From Ruminococcus sp. (lineage in GTDB: Bacteria; Bacillota; Clostridia; Oscillospirales; Ruminococcaceae): a DNA stretch of 13,781 nucleotides. The stretch covers positions 1 through 13,781 of the forward strand of contig JAAVHM010000143.1 of the NCBI GenBank assembly GCA_014799675.1, in the 5' to 3' direction. The translations under genes and the position numbers were made by a program. Below are positions 5,786-13,162 of the stretch, piece after piece; the stretch's first letter is position 1, and each line of letters opens with the position of its first letter. Under the pieces are notes generated by a model, which searched no databases, had not been told where the DNA came from, and was given only the letters and a program-made list of their open reading frames with translations.

Positions 5786-7315
5786 TTAATCCTCCTGCGT
5801 GGAATCCCCGCTTTCCTGCCGCTTGTAGTTAAGGGGACTTATTCCCACGTACTTCTTGAACTTGTTGTGGAAATAATTTATGTTGGTGTAGCCAACCATT
5901 TCGGCGACCTCATAGACCTTGTACTGTTCCGAGGCAAGAAGCCTCTTTGCTTCGGTAATTCTTATCCTGTCAAGATAGTTGTTGAAATTCTCCCCCGTGT
6001 ACTGGTGGAAAACCTTGCCGAGATACGCCCTGTTGTACCCGAATATTGTTGCAAGCTGTTCAAGCCGCAGCTCGCTGCTGTAATTGGACTGTATATACTG
6101 TACCACCCTCTCCATGGTGCTTTTTGTGGTACGTCCGAAATAGGTGCAGGACAGGTCGGTAAAGGTCTTTTTCATCAGCTCGATAATATCGAAAAGGCTT
6201 GCTTTCTCACCCATTTTTGCAATAAATTCGTCGTTGAGAAAATGCTCGGTTTTCTTGTCGCCGACGCTTTTTATCAGTCTCGATTTTATTTCCATGACGG
6301 CGGTTATGCAGTTCACCTTTATTCTTTCGGCGGAGTACGCCCCGCTGCACATTGACATCTGGAAACGCTCCAGAACGGCGGCAAGCTTGTCGATATCGTT
6401 TATTTCAATGTATGCGTAAATGTTGTTTACAAGCTCCTCGGTCTCGTCGGCGATTCCGCTGTCGCCGCTTACCGTTTCGGAGGTCACAACGCCGCAGTGG
6501 AGGTACTGGAAACGGTTCTTCAAAAGCTCGTCCGCCTCGGTGTAGGAGCTTTTTATATCAGTTATTTTTGAAACGGCAGAGCCCACGGTAATGAACATTT
6601 TTCCCACATATTCCTCGTTAAGCTCTATGAGGAATTTCAAAAGCTTATCTTTCTCCCAGTCCTTGAAAAGCGCAACGGTTATGCCGCTGAATTCGGGAGT
6701 GATAACGTCCGCGCCGCCCTCTCTTTCAAGCTTCTTTTTCACGGAATTAAGCAGGTAATTTTTTTCCTCCGCGGACATTTTTTCCGACGTGCTTATAATG
6801 ACCGCGTTGTAGCAATTATAGTTATACCCCGACATATCGCTTTGGGCAAGCACTCTGTCCTCGCCTAAAAGCAGGGCGCGCAGAAGCTGCTCGTTCATGT
6901 ACTCGCTGCCCTTTTGCATCGTCACCTCGTTGAGACGTTCCCCCTCAATTTCTTTTGCAAGGTCTTTCAGGGAAGCTATAAGCTCGTCCTCGTCAACGGG
7001 CTTCAGAATAAACTGTTTTACTCCGAGAGACATTGCGGACTTTGCATAGGTGAAATCCGAGTACCCCGACAGGATAAGGCACTTTCCTCCGAAGCCGCGC
7101 TTAAAGGCTTCTTCAAGCATTTCTATTCCCGTCATGCCGGGCATTTTAACGTCCGCCACAACAATATCGGGGACAAGGGACAGTATCTTTGCAAGACCGT
7201 CGTCGCCGTCCTCTCCCTCGCCTATGACCGTGAGACCCAGTTCCTCCCACGGTATCATCATTTTCACTCCCTGACGAACGTTAGGCTCGTCGTCAACAAG
7301 CAGGACTTTTATCAT
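5786..7315 (-). CDS. YesN-like response regulator with AraC DNA-binding domain
   Basis: The 509-residue cytosolic partner of the sensor kinase encoded just upstream. Residues 1-120 are a receiver domain: acidic pocket D8/D9, phosphoacceptor D55 in VVADVKMPGMTG, and the conserved Lys at 105 (QFILKPVDED). A long central linker follows (about 120-395), as in the YesN subfamily. Residues ~400-500 carry two AraC helix-turn-helix motifs: LRLEQLATIFGYNRAYLGKV and VYEVAEMVGYTNINYFHNKF. All key receiver residues are present, so it should be phosphorylated normally. Start: ATG at 7315 with AAGGGGAG upstream at a good distance. A 160-base gap holding palindromic repeat copy 3 separates it from the kinase gene. 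Such pairs usually control carbohydrate uptake or degradation genes, but no such genes lie in the window; the neighbouring cotH operon is a possible target. Confidence 0.92.
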   Translation of the reverse strand: MIKVLLVDDEPNVRQGVKMMIPWEELGLTVIGEGEDGDDGLAKILSLVPDIVVADVKMPGMTGIEMLEEAFKRGFGGKCLILSGYSDFTYAKSAMSLGVKQFILKPVDEDELIASLKDLAKEIEGERLNEVTMQKGSEYMNEQLLRALLLGEDRVLAQSDMSGYNYNCYNAVIISTSEKMSAEEKNYLLNSVKKKLEREGGADVITPEFSGITVALFKDWEKDKLLKFLIELNEEYVGKMFITVGSAVSKITDIKSSYTEADELLKNRFQYLHCGVVTSETVSGDSGIADETEELVNNIYAYIEINDIDKLAAVLERFQMSMCSGAYSAERIKVNCITAVMEIKSRLIKSVGDKKTEHFLNDEFIAKMGEKASLFDIIELMKKTFTDLSCTYFGRTTKSTMERVVQYIQSNYSSELRLEQLATIFGYNRAYLGKVFHQYTGENFNNYLDRIRITEAKRLLASEQYKVYEVAEMVGYTNINYFHNKFKKYVGISPLNYKRQESGDSTQED

Positions 7316-7387
7316 CGGTAACTCCCCTTATCTATCAAATAATTTTATTTAACGCTGTTCCAACGTATAATTGATTTTTAACATTTC

Positions 7388-7464
7388 TGTAGGGGCGCAT
7401 CCTGTATGCGCCCGTAAAATAACGGAAATTTGTGCGGCGGGCGGATACAGGATCCGCCCCTACA
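7388..7464. repeat. TGTAGGGGCG palindromic repeat, copy 3
   Basis: A 77-base copy with perfect 10-base terminal inverted repeats, inside the two-component operon between the kinase stop and the regulator start. It would be transcribed as two consecutive GC-rich hairpins and could alter the ratio of the two proteins by attenuation or by protecting mRNA ends. Confidence 0.85.
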
Positions 7465-7475
7465 GCAGGTGCAAT

Positions 7476-9404
7476 TTATTTCAGCTTTGCCGAAATTTCA
7501 CTGTATTTTTCAGGCAGTCTCTTCATTACGTTTTCATCAACGATCCTCGGCAGGATTATGCTTATGTCCGTACCCTTGCCCGCCGCTGTTTTTACGGAAA
7601 GTCCGTACTGCTCTCCGTGGTACATTTTTATACGCTTGTTTACGTTTGTAAGACCAATGCTCTTGCCCGAGGAGGTGTCGTTCCTCTCCAGCTTTTCAAG
7701 AAGCTCCGCAAGCTTTGCCTTGGAAATTCCCTGACCGTTGTCCGAAACGCATATCTCCACGTTTTCGCCCTTGTACATGACCTTTACCGTTATCCTGCCG
7801 TTCGCCTTTTCGCCCTCTATGCCGTGGACGAAAGCGTTCTCAACGACAGGCTGTATTATCAGCGGCAGCACCATATACTTCTTGTCAACCTCGCAGTAAA
7901 TCGAATATGAAACTCTGTCCCCGAAACGCGCGGCTTGAAGCTCCAGATAGCTTTTTGTAAATTCCAGCTCCGATTCGAGAGTGACCATGCCGTCCTTGAC
8001 CTCAAGACAGCGGCGCATGAATTTGCCCAGCTTTTTGACCAGATCGGCGGTTTCCTTGTCGTTGTTGCAGTAGGCTTTCATGCGTATGGTCTCCAGGGTG
8101 TTGTACAGAAAGTGGGGGTTTATCTGACTTGCAAGAGCCTTGAATTCCGCCTCCACCTGATTGAGCTTGAAGCTTTCGGACTGTATCTTTGACTTGTACG
8201 CGTCGTTGATAAGGTTCTGCATACTGTCAACCATTTTTTTCAAGTCCTCGTAAAGGTCGTATATCTCGTCGCTTCCCTTGATGTCGTCGGTAAGCTCAAA
8301 ATTTCCGTCCGCAACGCTGTGCATTTTGTCCTTCAGGGACTGTATGCGCCGCGAGAACATACTTGAAAAAAGAATCGTTATAAGTACCGAAAGTATAATA
8401 CACAAGCATATATACCAAACGTATGACGCAATAACGCTGTTTATCGACTCGTTATAGATAGCGGGAGGCTTTACGATGTAAACGTAAAAACGGTTGTATG
8501 TGTTCTCGTAATTGAAGTATGAGACCACCGTGTAGCCTTTTCTTTCAAGCTGATTTTTGCCGTCCGTAAGCACCTCTGAGCCGCTTACGCCCATAGGCAT
8601 CTCGTCGCTTGTGCCGATGACCGTTCCCACCTCCGTGCCGTCAACAGAGCTGTAAAAGGTGTAACCCTTTGAGACGCACATTGCCACGCCGCGGCTGATA
8701 TCCTCCGTCATGTCGGAAATCCATTCGGGGGCGACTGATATCACCATTACCCCGCAAAAGCTTTCCCCCACCGACAGCGGAGTTACAAGAGACAGCCTGT
8801 ATTCGTCGCTGTCGTTTGCAGCAAGCTGCCACCTGTTGTTAAGGTTTTCCTCCGCTTCCTTGTACCAGTATTTTGACTGTATATCTTCATCGGCAAACCG
8901 AAATATGCTGACATATCCCTCCGTTTTTTCGTCCGCCGCGTTTTCACCGGTCTCACCGCTGCTGATATTTTCGGGGTCTTCGTCTACATCGTTTTCGGAC
9001 TGTTCCTCCTCTTTTTCCTCGGGGAGGGGATAGCTGATATTTTCATTGTTAAGATAAAAGACAACGCGGTCTATCTGTGGATAAACGTCCAGATACTCCA
9101 AAACAAGCCGTTCCTGCAAAAAGCTGATATTTTCGGAATTTCCGTTAAGCAGCTCCGCAAGACTTTCGCTTGACGTTATCCTGCCGCTTATATTGGATAC
9201 CGTAACTACCGTGTCCTTCAGCTTGGTTTTAAGACCGTCCGCCTGAAAAATTGCCTCGTTGGCGGCGTTGCTCCGCATTACGTCAACAATGTTGTACAAA
9301 AGGTAAATTCCCGCCATTAACATTGGCACTATGGCGGCGATACACATAAGAATAAGCTTGTTGCGGAATTTTGTATTAAGTATTTTCTGAATTGGATTAA
9401 ACAT
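7476..9404 (-). CDS. YesM-like sensor histidine kinase
   Basis: A 642-residue membrane sensor kinase. The first membrane helix is at 17-40 and the second at 322-350; the ~280 residues between them form an extracytoplasmic sensor domain, probably of the dCache type. An unusual acidic stretch (about 128-162, Glu/Asp/Ser-rich) interrupts this domain. A HAMP segment (~351-403) follows. The His_kinase (PF06580) core has phosphoacceptor H431 in QINPHFLYNTLE. The ATP-binding domain shows the N box at 518-528 (QPVVENAFVHG), G1 DNGQGI (555-560) and SIGLTNV (582-588). All catalytic motifs look intact. Start: ATG at 9404 with GGAGG 8 bases upstream; the frame stays open to 9491 but without a ribosome binding site there. 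Its partner regulator follows on the same strand. The ligand is unknown. Confidence 0.92.
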   Translation of the reverse strand: MFNPIQKILNTKFRNKLILMCIAAIVPMLMAGIYLLYNIVDVMRSNAANEAIFQADGLKTKLKDTVVTVSNISGRITSSESLAELLNGNSENISFLQERLVLEYLDVYPQIDRVVFYLNNENISYPLPEEKEEEQSENDVDEDPENISSGETGENAADEKTEGYVSIFRFADEDIQSKYWYKEAEENLNNRWQLAANDSDEYRLSLVTPLSVGESFCGVMVISVAPEWISDMTEDISRGVAMCVSKGYTFYSSVDGTEVGTVIGTSDEMPMGVSGSEVLTDGKNQLERKGYTVVSYFNYENTYNRFYVYIVKPPAIYNESINSVIASYVWYICLCIILSVLITILFSSMFSRRIQSLKDKMHSVADGNFELTDDIKGSDEIYDLYEDLKKMVDSMQNLINDAYKSKIQSESFKLNQVEAEFKALASQINPHFLYNTLETIRMKAYCNNDKETADLVKKLGKFMRRCLEVKDGMVTLESELEFTKSYLELQAARFGDRVSYSIYCEVDKKYMVLPLIIQPVVENAFVHGIEGEKANGRITVKVMYKGENVEICVSDNGQGISKAKLAELLEKLERNDTSSGKSIGLTNVNKRIKMYHGEQYGLSVKTAAGKGTDISIILPRIVDENVMKRLPEKYSEISAKLK

Positions 9405-9456
9405 ACGCTTTTCCTCCGTTCCGCAGGCTTTGGACGAACCGTCCCTCTTATTGAAT

Positions 9457-9465
9457 ATTTTATCA
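9457..9465 (-). promoter_or_regulatory. Possible extended -10 promoter of the two-component operon
   Basis: On the minus strand the sequence reads TGATAAAAT, an extended -10 box (TGn plus TAAAAT), with transcription expected near 9450 and a leader of about 45 bases. No clear -35 box is found at 17 bases. The leader holds a small hairpin (GGACG/CGTCC, 9432-9444). A terminator just upstream (9494-9536) makes an independent promoter here likely. Confidence 0.4.
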
Positions 9466-9493
9466 CATTTGAGACGAAAATGTATGAACAAAT

Positions 9494-9536
9494 AATTAAG
9501 TCAGCGCCGCACATTATGTACAGCGCCGACTTAATT
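9494..9536 (-). terminator. Terminator closing the VTC-DUF4956-cotH operon
   Basis: A 14-bp stem with one mismatch (AATTAAGTCAGCGC 9494-9507 against 9523-9536) and a 15-base loop begins one base after the cotH stop codon. On the minus strand it ends in AATT and is followed by ATTTGTTC, a moderately T-rich tail. It separates the cotH transcript from the sensor kinase gene. Confidence 0.7.
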
Positions 9537-9537
9537 T

Positions 9538-11484
9538 TCAGAATTTCCCTTTTACAAATGACACGCCGATAATTGCGGCAATAAGCAGTATCACCGAGCC
9601 GACGTTCAAAGCCATTCCCGAGCTTTCGGAAGCTCCCTCCATTTGCGGAGCATGACCCTCCGCACGGGAAGCGTCCCACTCGCCCTTAGGGGCGTTATTT
9701 TCACCCCTTGAAAAATCGGGCGGCGTATTTTCTGTATTACTTTCTGTATTGTTTTCCGCATTATTTCCGTCGGGTAAACTTGGCGGTGTTTGTGCGTTAT
9801 TACTGTTAGTATTATTTTCCACATTATCGCCGTCAGGTAAATCAAAAGGCGGCTGCATATCATTACTTTCGGTATTATTGTTGAAATTATCTCCGTCCGG
9901 TAAATCAGGCGGGGCGTTATTTTCGTCAAACTGCGGCATTTCTCCGCCGCCGAAATTTCCAAAGCCGCCAAAATCCCTGCCGCCGCCCATTTTGAGATCG
10001 GAACGGTTTCCTCCGAAATTTCCGAAGCCGCGGTCGCCGCCCATGCCGCTTGTTCCTATTTGGGACATTGTTACAGAAGAAGCGTCCACAAGCTTATCGG
10101 AAGCGGTTCTCTGCTCTGCGGTAGTGCTTGGGACTGTCCCGTCAAGCTGACCCGATACGCTTTCGGCTCGGAGGTTCGCAAGATTTTTGAAAGCTTCAAG
10201 AGCAGTTTGGTACTCTTCATATGTAAAAAACGCCGTGGGGTCTGACCGGACGTACTTGCCGATAAGATTATCCAGTTCGTCTATTCTGCTATTAAATTTA
10301 CCGTCCGTAAAATATTTTTCCAGCAGTTCGCCCAAGTAACTATGGTAACGCTCAAAATATTCCTCGTTCTCGAAAAGCACGGAAATAAGGGGTCTTTCGG
10401 ACATTTCAACGCCGCTGACTGGGGTGTCTATGGGGAAATTCACCGTAGCGGAAGCCGTCCCGCCCTGAAACGCTCCCCATGCGTAGTTGTAGTCCCACGG
10501 GAGAATTTTGATAACGCCGTCCTGCTCGTAAATGTAATAATTCTGCGCCATGTTGGAGGAATAGCTGTCAAGATTTACCACAAAAGTATGTACCGCAAGA
10601 TACCGCAGGATTTCGTCCACATCGAAATATTCCTCGATATTTTCGCCGCTGTTAAGGGCTTTCAGGGCGGTGATCACTTTTGTGTAAGCTTCCTCGTCCC
10701 CGCTGCCCACAACGTTGCCGAAAATCGCGGAGTAGCTTGAAATTTCGTCGTCTGTGTAAACAAGAGAACCGCCGCTGTTTGACGCGCCCATACCTCCGCC
10801 GCCACGTCCGCCGAAGCCGCGGGACTGTGTGTTTTCGGAGGTTTTTTCCATATTTCCAAAATCTCCGCCGCCCATATCGGAGGACTTTACATTGTAAAGT
10901 ACGCCGTTCTCATTTCCCGAAACACGCTGCAAATAGCTGTCGTTGTACGCCTCCAAAGCAAAGTACAAGCCCCAGTCCTCGCCGTTTACAGTAATTTTTG
11001 CGTAGCCGAAATAAGGGGTCTCAATGCCCAGCTCTTTCATCATCTCAAAGGCGGTGTACTCTTTCATGCAAGTCGCGTCCCCAAGCATATCGTTCAGCAC
11101 AAGCATATCAAGCCCGCCGCAGGTCTGCCCCGCCGCGTACTCGTCAAACTTTATCTTGAAGCTGTAGCGGTCGCTGTCGGAGGAATACACCTGCTGCAAG
11201 CTGTTGTTGCCCTTTGGACGTATTCCCACGTAGGAATATTTTTTTCCGTTCACCGCAACGTCCGCCATGATGTATTCCTCGTTGATGGCGTTGTCAAGCA
11301 TATTCTGCCATTCGGTCTCGTCCGCCTGAATGTCAATGGTAATGATATCCGCGCCGAAAACCGTTTTTGCGTACTCCGGGGTATAGGTGTATTCCCTGCC
11401 GAAAATTATCATTGCAATAACAGCCGCAACTGCCAAAATTACAGCTATATAGGAAATTATATTTAATTTTTTGCTGTCTATCAT
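9538..11484 (-). CDS. cotH: CotH-family kinase, membrane-anchored at both ends
   Basis: A 648-residue protein of the CotH kinase family (PF08757), atypical protein kinases known from Bacillus spore-coat phosphorylation. Residues 9-28 form a membrane anchor. The kinase-like domain (~45-440) shows RPKGNNS (89-95), YSFKIKF (107-113), LVLNDMLGD (128-136), VVNLDSYSSNMAQNYYIYE (302-320) and ILPWDYNYAWG (327-337). D306, N311 and D331 match the conserved Asp/Asn positions of the family, so activity is plausible. A Gly-rich insert (203-239) interrupts the domain. Beyond 475 the protein is low complexity: Gly/Phe-rich (480-515), then about three PPxxLPDGxN/Asn-rich repeats (525-590). It ends in a second hydrophobic helix (624-643) plus KGKF, so the kinase should face outward. 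Start: ATG at 11484 with AGGA about 9 bases upstream. It is the last gene after VTC and DUF4956 genes. No LPxTG motif. Whether it acts on spores or the vegetative surface is not known. Confidence 0.88.
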   Translation of the reverse strand: MIDSKKLNIISYIAVILAVAAVIAMIIFGREYTYTPEYAKTVFGADIITIDIQADETEWQNMLDNAINEEYIMADVAVNGKKYSYVGIRPKGNNSLQQVYSSDSDRYSFKIKFDEYAAGQTCGGLDMLVLNDMLGDATCMKEYTAFEMMKELGIETPYFGYAKITVNGEDWGLYFALEAYNDSYLQRVSGNENGVLYNVKSSDMGGGDFGNMEKTSENTQSRGFGGRGGGGMGASNSGGSLVYTDDEISSYSAIFGNVVGSGDEEAYTKVITALKALNSGENIEEYFDVDEILRYLAVHTFVVNLDSYSSNMAQNYYIYEQDGVIKILPWDYNYAWGAFQGGTASATVNFPIDTPVSGVEMSERPLISVLFENEEYFERYHSYLGELLEKYFTDGKFNSRIDELDNLIGKYVRSDPTAFFTYEEYQTALEAFKNLANLRAESVSGQLDGTVPSTTAEQRTASDKLVDASSVTMSQIGTSGMGGDRGFGNFGGNRSDLKMGGGRDFGGFGNFGGGEMPQFDENNAPPDLPDGDNFNNNTESNDMQPPFDLPDGDNVENNTNSNNAQTPPSLPDGNNAENNTESNTENTPPDFSRGENNAPKGEWDASRAEGHAPQMEGASESSGMALNVGSVILLIAAIIGVSFVKGKF

Positions 11485-11507
11485 ACAGAAAGCTCCTTTC
11501 AGAAAAC

Positions 11508-11540
11508 AACTGTCAACTGTACACTGTCAACTGTCAACTA
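11508..11540. repeat. ACTGTCA heptad repeat, copy A
   Basis: Tandem copies of a seven-base unit close to ACTGTCA (ACTGTCA ACTGTACACTGTCA ACTGTCA) fill the gap between the DUF4956 and cotH genes. The 25 bases 11513-11537 are identical to 12246-12270. The repeat provides the TGA stop codon of the DUF4956 gene (11536-11534). Confidence 0.8.
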
Positions 11541-12205
11541 AGATACTCTCCGTTGTAGCTTACCAAAGCGGCTTGTGTAACGCCCTCCACTGCGGAAAGC
11601 TTGTTGCAGACCTCGGTGGACTCGCCGTTGAGCTTGATTTCAACCATAAGCTCTATGCCCGCCTTTGTGACGGTCTTTGATTTAACAAGCTGCTTTTTGG
11701 TGTTTGCTTTAAGAAGCTGGGTTGCGGCTTTTTCGGCTGTCTCATTGGTACAGCTTATTATTGCTATGTAGGGGGTGTCGCTTGTTTTTGCGTTTACGAA
11801 AATTACTAAAATTATGCCGATAAAAACAGAACCTATCACCGCAAGAGGAATAAGTCCCGCGCCTGTAACGATACCTGCGGAAATTGCCCAAAAGAGAAAG
11901 GCAATGTCAAGAGGTTCTTTAACAGCGGTACGGAAGCGGACGATAGAGAGCGCGCCGACCATACCGAGGGAAAGGATAACGTTTGAAGTTACCGCTAAAA
12001 TTATCAGTGTGGTGATAAGCGTCATTGCCATAAGCGACACGCCGAAGGAGCTGCTGTACATTACCCCGCGGAATGTTTTTTTGTAGACCAAGTAAATGAA
12101 AAGCCCCAGCGCAAAAGCGATAGCCATTGCAATAATCATGTCGGTAACGGACACGCCGCTTACTTTCTCCAGAAAGCTTGATTTAAAAATATCATTAAAA
12201 GTCAT
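11534..12205 (-). CDS. DUF4956 membrane protein
   Basis: A 223-residue membrane protein of unknown function, family DUF4956. About four transmembrane helices span residues 21-137. The family's signature segment GMVGALSIVRFRTAVKEPLD (81-100), with basic residues set among hydrophobic helices, resembles the MgtC-like fold. Residues ~145-220 form a small soluble alpha/beta domain (YIAIISCTNETAEKAATQLL, IELMVEIKLNG), possibly ACT/ferredoxin-like. Start: the ATG at 12205 has GGGAGAG 6 bases upstream; a TTG at 12220 lies upstream of that site and is unlikely. It sits 61 bases after the VTC gene and 49 bases before cotH. This order recurs in Clostridia as far as I recall, suggesting a shared complex. 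A membrane channel or anchor for the VTC enzyme is a reasonable guess, not shown by the sequence. Confidence 0.85.
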   Translation of the reverse strand: MTFNDIFKSSFLEKVSGVSVTDMIIAMAIAFALGLFIYLVYKKTFRGVMYSSSFGVSLMAMTLITTLIILAVTSNVILSLGMVGALSIVRFRTAVKEPLDIAFLFWAISAGIVTGAGLIPLAVIGSVFIGIILVIFVNAKTSDTPYIAIISCTNETAEKAATQLLKANTKKQLVKSKTVTKAGIELMVEIKLNGESTEVCNKLSAVEGVTQAALVSYNGEYLS

Positions 12206-12232
12206 AAAAATCTCTCCCAATTATTTAATTTT

Positions 12233-12270
12233 TAACTGTCAACTATCAACTGTACACTGTCAACTGTCAA
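12233..12270. repeat. ACTGTCA heptad repeat, copy B
   Basis: About five tandem units of the same heptad (AACTGTCAACTATCAACTGT, then ACACTGTCAACTGTCAA) lie between the VTC and DUF4956 genes. The TGA stop of the VTC gene (12269-12267) lies within it. It shares a 25-base identical core with copy A. Confidence 0.8.
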
Positions 12271-12938
12271 ATGTATCTTGCCGCCGCATATTTTGAAAAC
12301 GAACAGCTTTGCCTGCCGCCAAGCTGAGTAATGTCCGCAATGATCTGGGGCAGGAATTCGTCGTACTTGACTTCGAGAATTATCTCGTTAGGGACGGGGA
12401 TCTTTGAGGCTTCCCCGAAAAAATTCTCCAAGTCGTATGAGGACGAAATATCGTAATCGAACGTTACGCGGACGTTGCCGTAGGGGAACACGAAAGCCTT
12501 TCGCTTATAGTCCACAATGATTTTCGGGCGGAGCTTTTCGGTCAGCATTTTTATGTAAAGCTCCCGAAGCAGAGGGGCTTCCGCATCTTCAAGGAAACGG
12601 ATATCCCCCGCTATGATTTTTTGGACCTGCTCGCGGGTAAGCTCCGCGCTTCTTTTAAGGCAAAGCCCCTCTTTCTTGCTCTTTTTTTCAAGCCGAACAA
12701 AGCCGCTGTCCATATTGTAAAATCTTATGCGGAACTTCTCACGCTCGCCCATGCCGTCCAGCTTTTCCCGCAGGGCTTTGTCGCTGTAGCTGTCAAAATA
12801 AAGGCTTCTGATAAAATATTCGCCGTTCTTCATATTTTCGTCCGGCTTTGCTATAAGACCGATCTTGCTCGTAAGCATAAGGAAATCCCCGCGGCTTATG
12901 CTGTGCTTTAACTCGTGCCGATATTTTTCCAAAAACAT
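12267..12938 (-). CDS. VTC-domain polyphosphate polymerase
   Basis: A 223-residue soluble protein made only of the VTC domain (PF09359), a triphosphate-tunnel fold that in yeast Vtc4 polymerises the gamma-phosphate of ATP into polyphosphate. Alternating basic and acidic residues of the tunnel strands are visible: YRHELK (6-11), RSLYFDS (44-50), EKFRIRFY (67-74), VRLEKKSKK (81-89), RPKIIVDYKRKAF (137-149), VRVTFDYDI (156-164), LEVKYD (188-193), and SFSKYAAA near the end. All strands are present, so the enzyme looks complete. It has no SPX domain and no membrane helix of its own; the adjacent DUF4956 protein may supply the membrane part. Start: ATG at 12938 with AAGGGGGAG close upstream. It is the first gene of the operon, behind a promoter with Pho-box-like repeats. 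Polyphosphate synthesis is inferred from fold; bacterial VTC activity is not shown here. Confidence 0.87.
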   Translation of the reverse strand: MFLEKYRHELKHSISRGDFLMLTSKIGLIAKPDENMKNGEYFIRSLYFDSYSDKALREKLDGMGEREKFRIRFYNMDSGFVRLEKKSKKEGLCLKRSAELTREQVQKIIAGDIRFLEDAEAPLLRELYIKMLTEKLRPKIIVDYKRKAFVFPYGNVRVTFDYDISSSYDLENFFGEASKIPVPNEIILEVKYDEFLPQIIADITQLGGRQSCSFSKYAAARYI

Positions 12939-12974
12939 TCTCCCCCTTTCATTTTATCTGCAACTGCAAAAAAA

Positions 12975-13006
12975 ATTATAGCAGGTTTTTGTGAAACTCT
13001 TGTGAA
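12975..13006 (-). promoter_or_regulatory. Promoter with Pho-box-like repeats for the VTC operon
   Basis: On the minus strand TTCACA (13006-13001), five bases, TTCACA (12995-12990), nine bases, then a perfect TATAAT (12980-12975). There is no -35 box. Direct TTMACA-like repeats at an 11-bp period beginning about ten bases upstream of the -10 are the known layout of Bacillus PhoP-activated promoters. A weaker third unit, ATTAAA, lies 11 bases further upstream. The predicted leader to the VTC start is about 30 bases. Confidence 0.6.
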
Positions 13007-13070
13007 GTCATTTTAATAATTGAATAAAAATGCAAAGAAATTTCCATTTTGCGTACCAACACAAAACGTC

Positions 13071-13148
13071 TGTAGGGGCGGATTCCATATCCGCCCAACC
13101 CACATATTGTCGGTAATTCAACGGGCGCATACAGGATGCGCCCCTACA
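13071..13148. repeat. TGTAGGGGCG palindromic repeat, copy 4
   Basis: A 78-base copy with 10-base terminal inverted repeats. The left hairpin is of the GGCGGATtccatATCCGCC type, the right of the GGGCGCATacaggATGCGCCC type. The interior matches copy 2. It is followed after 14 bases by copy 5, forming a tandem pair between the EAL gene and the VTC promoter. Confidence 0.85.
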
Positions 13149-13162
13149 GAATATCTCAATTA

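Noticed and set aside
5867..6355. Plus-strand open frame of 162 codons opposite the response regulator
   Set aside because: Entirely antisense to the AraC domain, which is clearly coding on the minus strand.
7371..7910. Plus-strand open frame of 179 codons
   Set aside because: It starts in a palindromic repeat and then runs antisense to the kinase ATP-binding domain; composition is that of a shadow frame.
8710..9033. Serine-rich plus-strand open frame of 107 codons
   Set aside because: It lies antisense to the sensor domain of the histidine kinase and has no ribosome binding site or recognisable domain; it mirrors the acidic stretch.
11508..12270. Heptad ACTGTCA repeats as a CRISPR remnant
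   Set aside because: Units are seven bases, contiguous and without unique spacers, and no cas gene is near.
3460..13148. Palindromic repeats as insertion sequences with target duplications
   Set aside because: No transposase frame fits within about 80 bases and no consistent flanking duplication was found; non-autonomous origin stays possible.
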